A model generated the notes under the pieces. It made no database searches, had not been told where the DNA came from, and worked only from the letters and a program-made list of their open reading frames with translations. A program made the position numbers and the translations under genes. Positions 16,172 to 16,832 of a stretch of DNA of 16,832 nucleotides are shown one piece after another (the first letter of the stretch is position 1; each line of letters opens with the position of its first letter). Source of the DNA: CAZWRV01 sp964636325 (GTDB lineage Bacteria > Verrucomicrobiota > Lentisphaeria > Victivallales > GWF2-50-93). The stretch covers positions 1-16,832 of the forward strand of contig CAZWRV010000121.1 in the NCBI GenBank assembly GCA_964636325.1, given 5' to 3'.

Positions 16172-16657
16172 TCATTTAAGGCGGGGCGGCTTGCAGACCG
16201 GACAAGGCCCATAGTCCTTGGCTGCCTGTGAGAGCTTCATCGCCTTACCTGCGCCCTTGAGCACCTCGCAGTCGTCCCTGTGATATTTGGAGCCGGATGT
16301 CGTAACATAGACAATCTCGTCGGCGGCGGGGTCTTTCTTTTCCTCCACATTGGACTTTGAAGGATTACGTTCCGGGACTGGAACCTTCTTCACATCCTTG
16401 GACTTGTCTATGTCCCCGAGAGGCTTGCATACGGGGCACGGCTCGTAGATCTGCCTCGCCTCTGACAGCTTCATCGCCTTGCCCCCGCCCTTGAGCACCT
16501 CGCAGTCGTCCTTGTGGAATTTCTTCCCGGTAGTCAAGACATAGACGGTGCTATCGCCGGAAGGTTCGCCTTCCTCCTCCGGATCCGCGGAGATTAGGAG
16601 CGGCAGGAGAAGCAAAGACATAAGGGACAAAGAGACAGTTTTATTGATTGAATTCAT
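16172..16657 (-). CDS. Secreted protein with two Cys/His metal-site-like domains
   Basis: This 161-residue protein has an N-terminal hydrophobic signal sequence (about 5-24, ending LLISADPEE), so it is probably exported. Two homologous domains (38-79 and 116-157) are joined by a charged Lys/Pro/Glu linker. Each has the pattern VYV-x6-(F/Y)H-x3-C...CPVCKP, giving H48, C52, C74, C77 and H126, C130, C152, C155. That is a likely HCCC metal site. The pattern resembles the small Ada-like/zinc-binding domain found at the C-terminus of some secreted nucleases, though no nuclease domain is present. The two copies match at 31 of 42 residues. The gene lies upstream of the efflux genes on the same strand with 70 bp between; a functional link is not shown. 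No clear Shine-Dalgarno is visible. Confidence 0.82.
   Translation of the reverse strand: MNSINKTVSLSLMSLLLLPLLISADPEEEGEPSGDSTVYVLTTGKKFHKDDCEVLKGGGKAMKLSEARQIYEPCPVCKPLGDIDKSKDVKKVPVPERNPSKSNVEEKKDPAADEIVYVTTSGSKYHRDDCEVLKGAGKAMKLSQAAKDYGPCPVCKPPRLK
16187..16546 (-). repeat. Duplicated Cys/His domain units
   Basis: The DNA for the two domains (16546-16421 and 16312-16187) repeats with a 234-bp offset. It includes long near-identical stretches around the DDCEVLKG codons. This marks a within-gene tandem duplication; the linker in between is not repeated. Confidence 0.75.
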
Positions 16658-16709
16658 GACATTAAACTACATTAGCGCCATCAAGATTGCAAGCGATCAT
16701 CCGACAGTC

Positions 16710-16740
16710 GAGTTTTAGGAGATGCTCATCTGCGAAACTC
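16710..16740. other. Nested hairpin upstream of the Cys/His protein gene
   Basis: GAGTTT (16710-16715) pairs with AAACTC (16735-16740), enclosing a second dyad AGATG/CATCT (16720-16724 with 16727-16731). It lies about 53 bp upstream of the Cys/His protein start and could be an operator or a relic of the site invaded by the intron. The 7-mer CCGACAG also occurs on both sides (about 16701 and 16751). Confidence 0.3.
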
Positions 16741-16763
16741 CCAGTTTTGCCGACAGGAACAAG

Positions 16764-16790
16764 TAGTTTGCGCGCGCCGCGCGCAAGCTA
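16764..16790. other. GC-rich hairpin at the group II intron insertion point
   Basis: TAGTTTGCGCGCG (16764-16776) pairs with CGCGCGCAAGCTA (16778-16790), perfect except for one G-U wobble. Part of the alternating GC at the centre would form the loop in practice. The right arm ends at the base before the intron. Class C group II introns characteristically insert just after such terminator-like stems. Confidence 0.65.
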
Positions 16791-16832
16791 GTGCGCCCGT
16801 GGGGCGCACATCATAGAGGGGTGCAAGTCCCC
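16791..16832 (+). mobile_element. Group II intron, 5' end (runs off the window)
   Basis: The segment opens with GTGCG, the group II 5' consensus (GUGYG). The first stem GTGCGCCC/GGGCGCAC closes over GTG. ATCATAGA follows, then GGGG-TGCAAGT-CCCC, the characteristic early domain I element. The order and spacing match the 5' end of bacterial class C introns such as that of Oceanobacillus iheyensis, as I recall it. Only 42 bases are visible, so the reverse-transcriptase gene, domains V and VI and the 3' junction cannot be seen. Confidence 0.78.

Noticed and set aside
16102..16212. Upstream extension of the membrane-fusion protein by 37 codons
   Set aside because: It would bury the lipoprotein signal peptide and overlap the upstream gene.

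Overview
The window looks like a bacterial chromosome segment from the PVC group (Lentisphaerota/Kiritimatiellota-like). This assignment is an inference. It rests on GC-rich genes with weak Shine-Dalgarno sequences, a Hanks-type kinase with a DLG metal-binding motif, an eclectic gene order without large operons, and intergenic hairpin clusters. A similarity search would be needed to settle the phylum.

Layout, left to right. hisD (histidinol dehydrogenase) lies on the minus strand with a recognisable promoter. A divergent Ser/Thr protein kinase with N-terminal membrane segments follows; two consecutive hairpins sit directly before its start codon. Next is an AT-rich islet (about 3400-4560). 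It holds a 14-bp direct repeat, a first hairpin cluster, a pair of related palindromes, a small two-TM protein of unknown function and a second, longer hairpin cluster. Then come ileS (isoleucyl-tRNA synthetase, eukaryote-like/type 2 form), a 926-residue zinc-ribbon / proline-rich / coiled-coil / single-TM protein, and trpS (tryptophanyl-tRNA synthetase), which starts 10 bp after it. A strong terminator hairpin separates trpS from a convergent efflux operon on the minus strand: lipoprotein membrane-fusion protein, then RND pump (TTG start). No outer-membrane channel gene is present. Upstream of that operon, on the same strand, is a small secreted protein with two copies of a Cys/His metal-site-like domain.

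The last 42 bases match the 5' end of a group II intron. It is inserted exactly at the foot of a GC-rich hairpin, as bacterial class C introns typically are; the rest of the intron lies beyond the window.

Functionally the region mixes housekeeping genes (histidine synthesis, two tRNA synthetases) with an envelope efflux system and two lineage-restricted-looking membrane proteins. The points most worth following are the hairpin clusters with changing stems but conserved loops, the twin palindromes before the AT-rich gene, the kinase leader, the scaffold-like 926-residue protein with a near-perfect 102-bp internal repeat, and the truncated group II intron.
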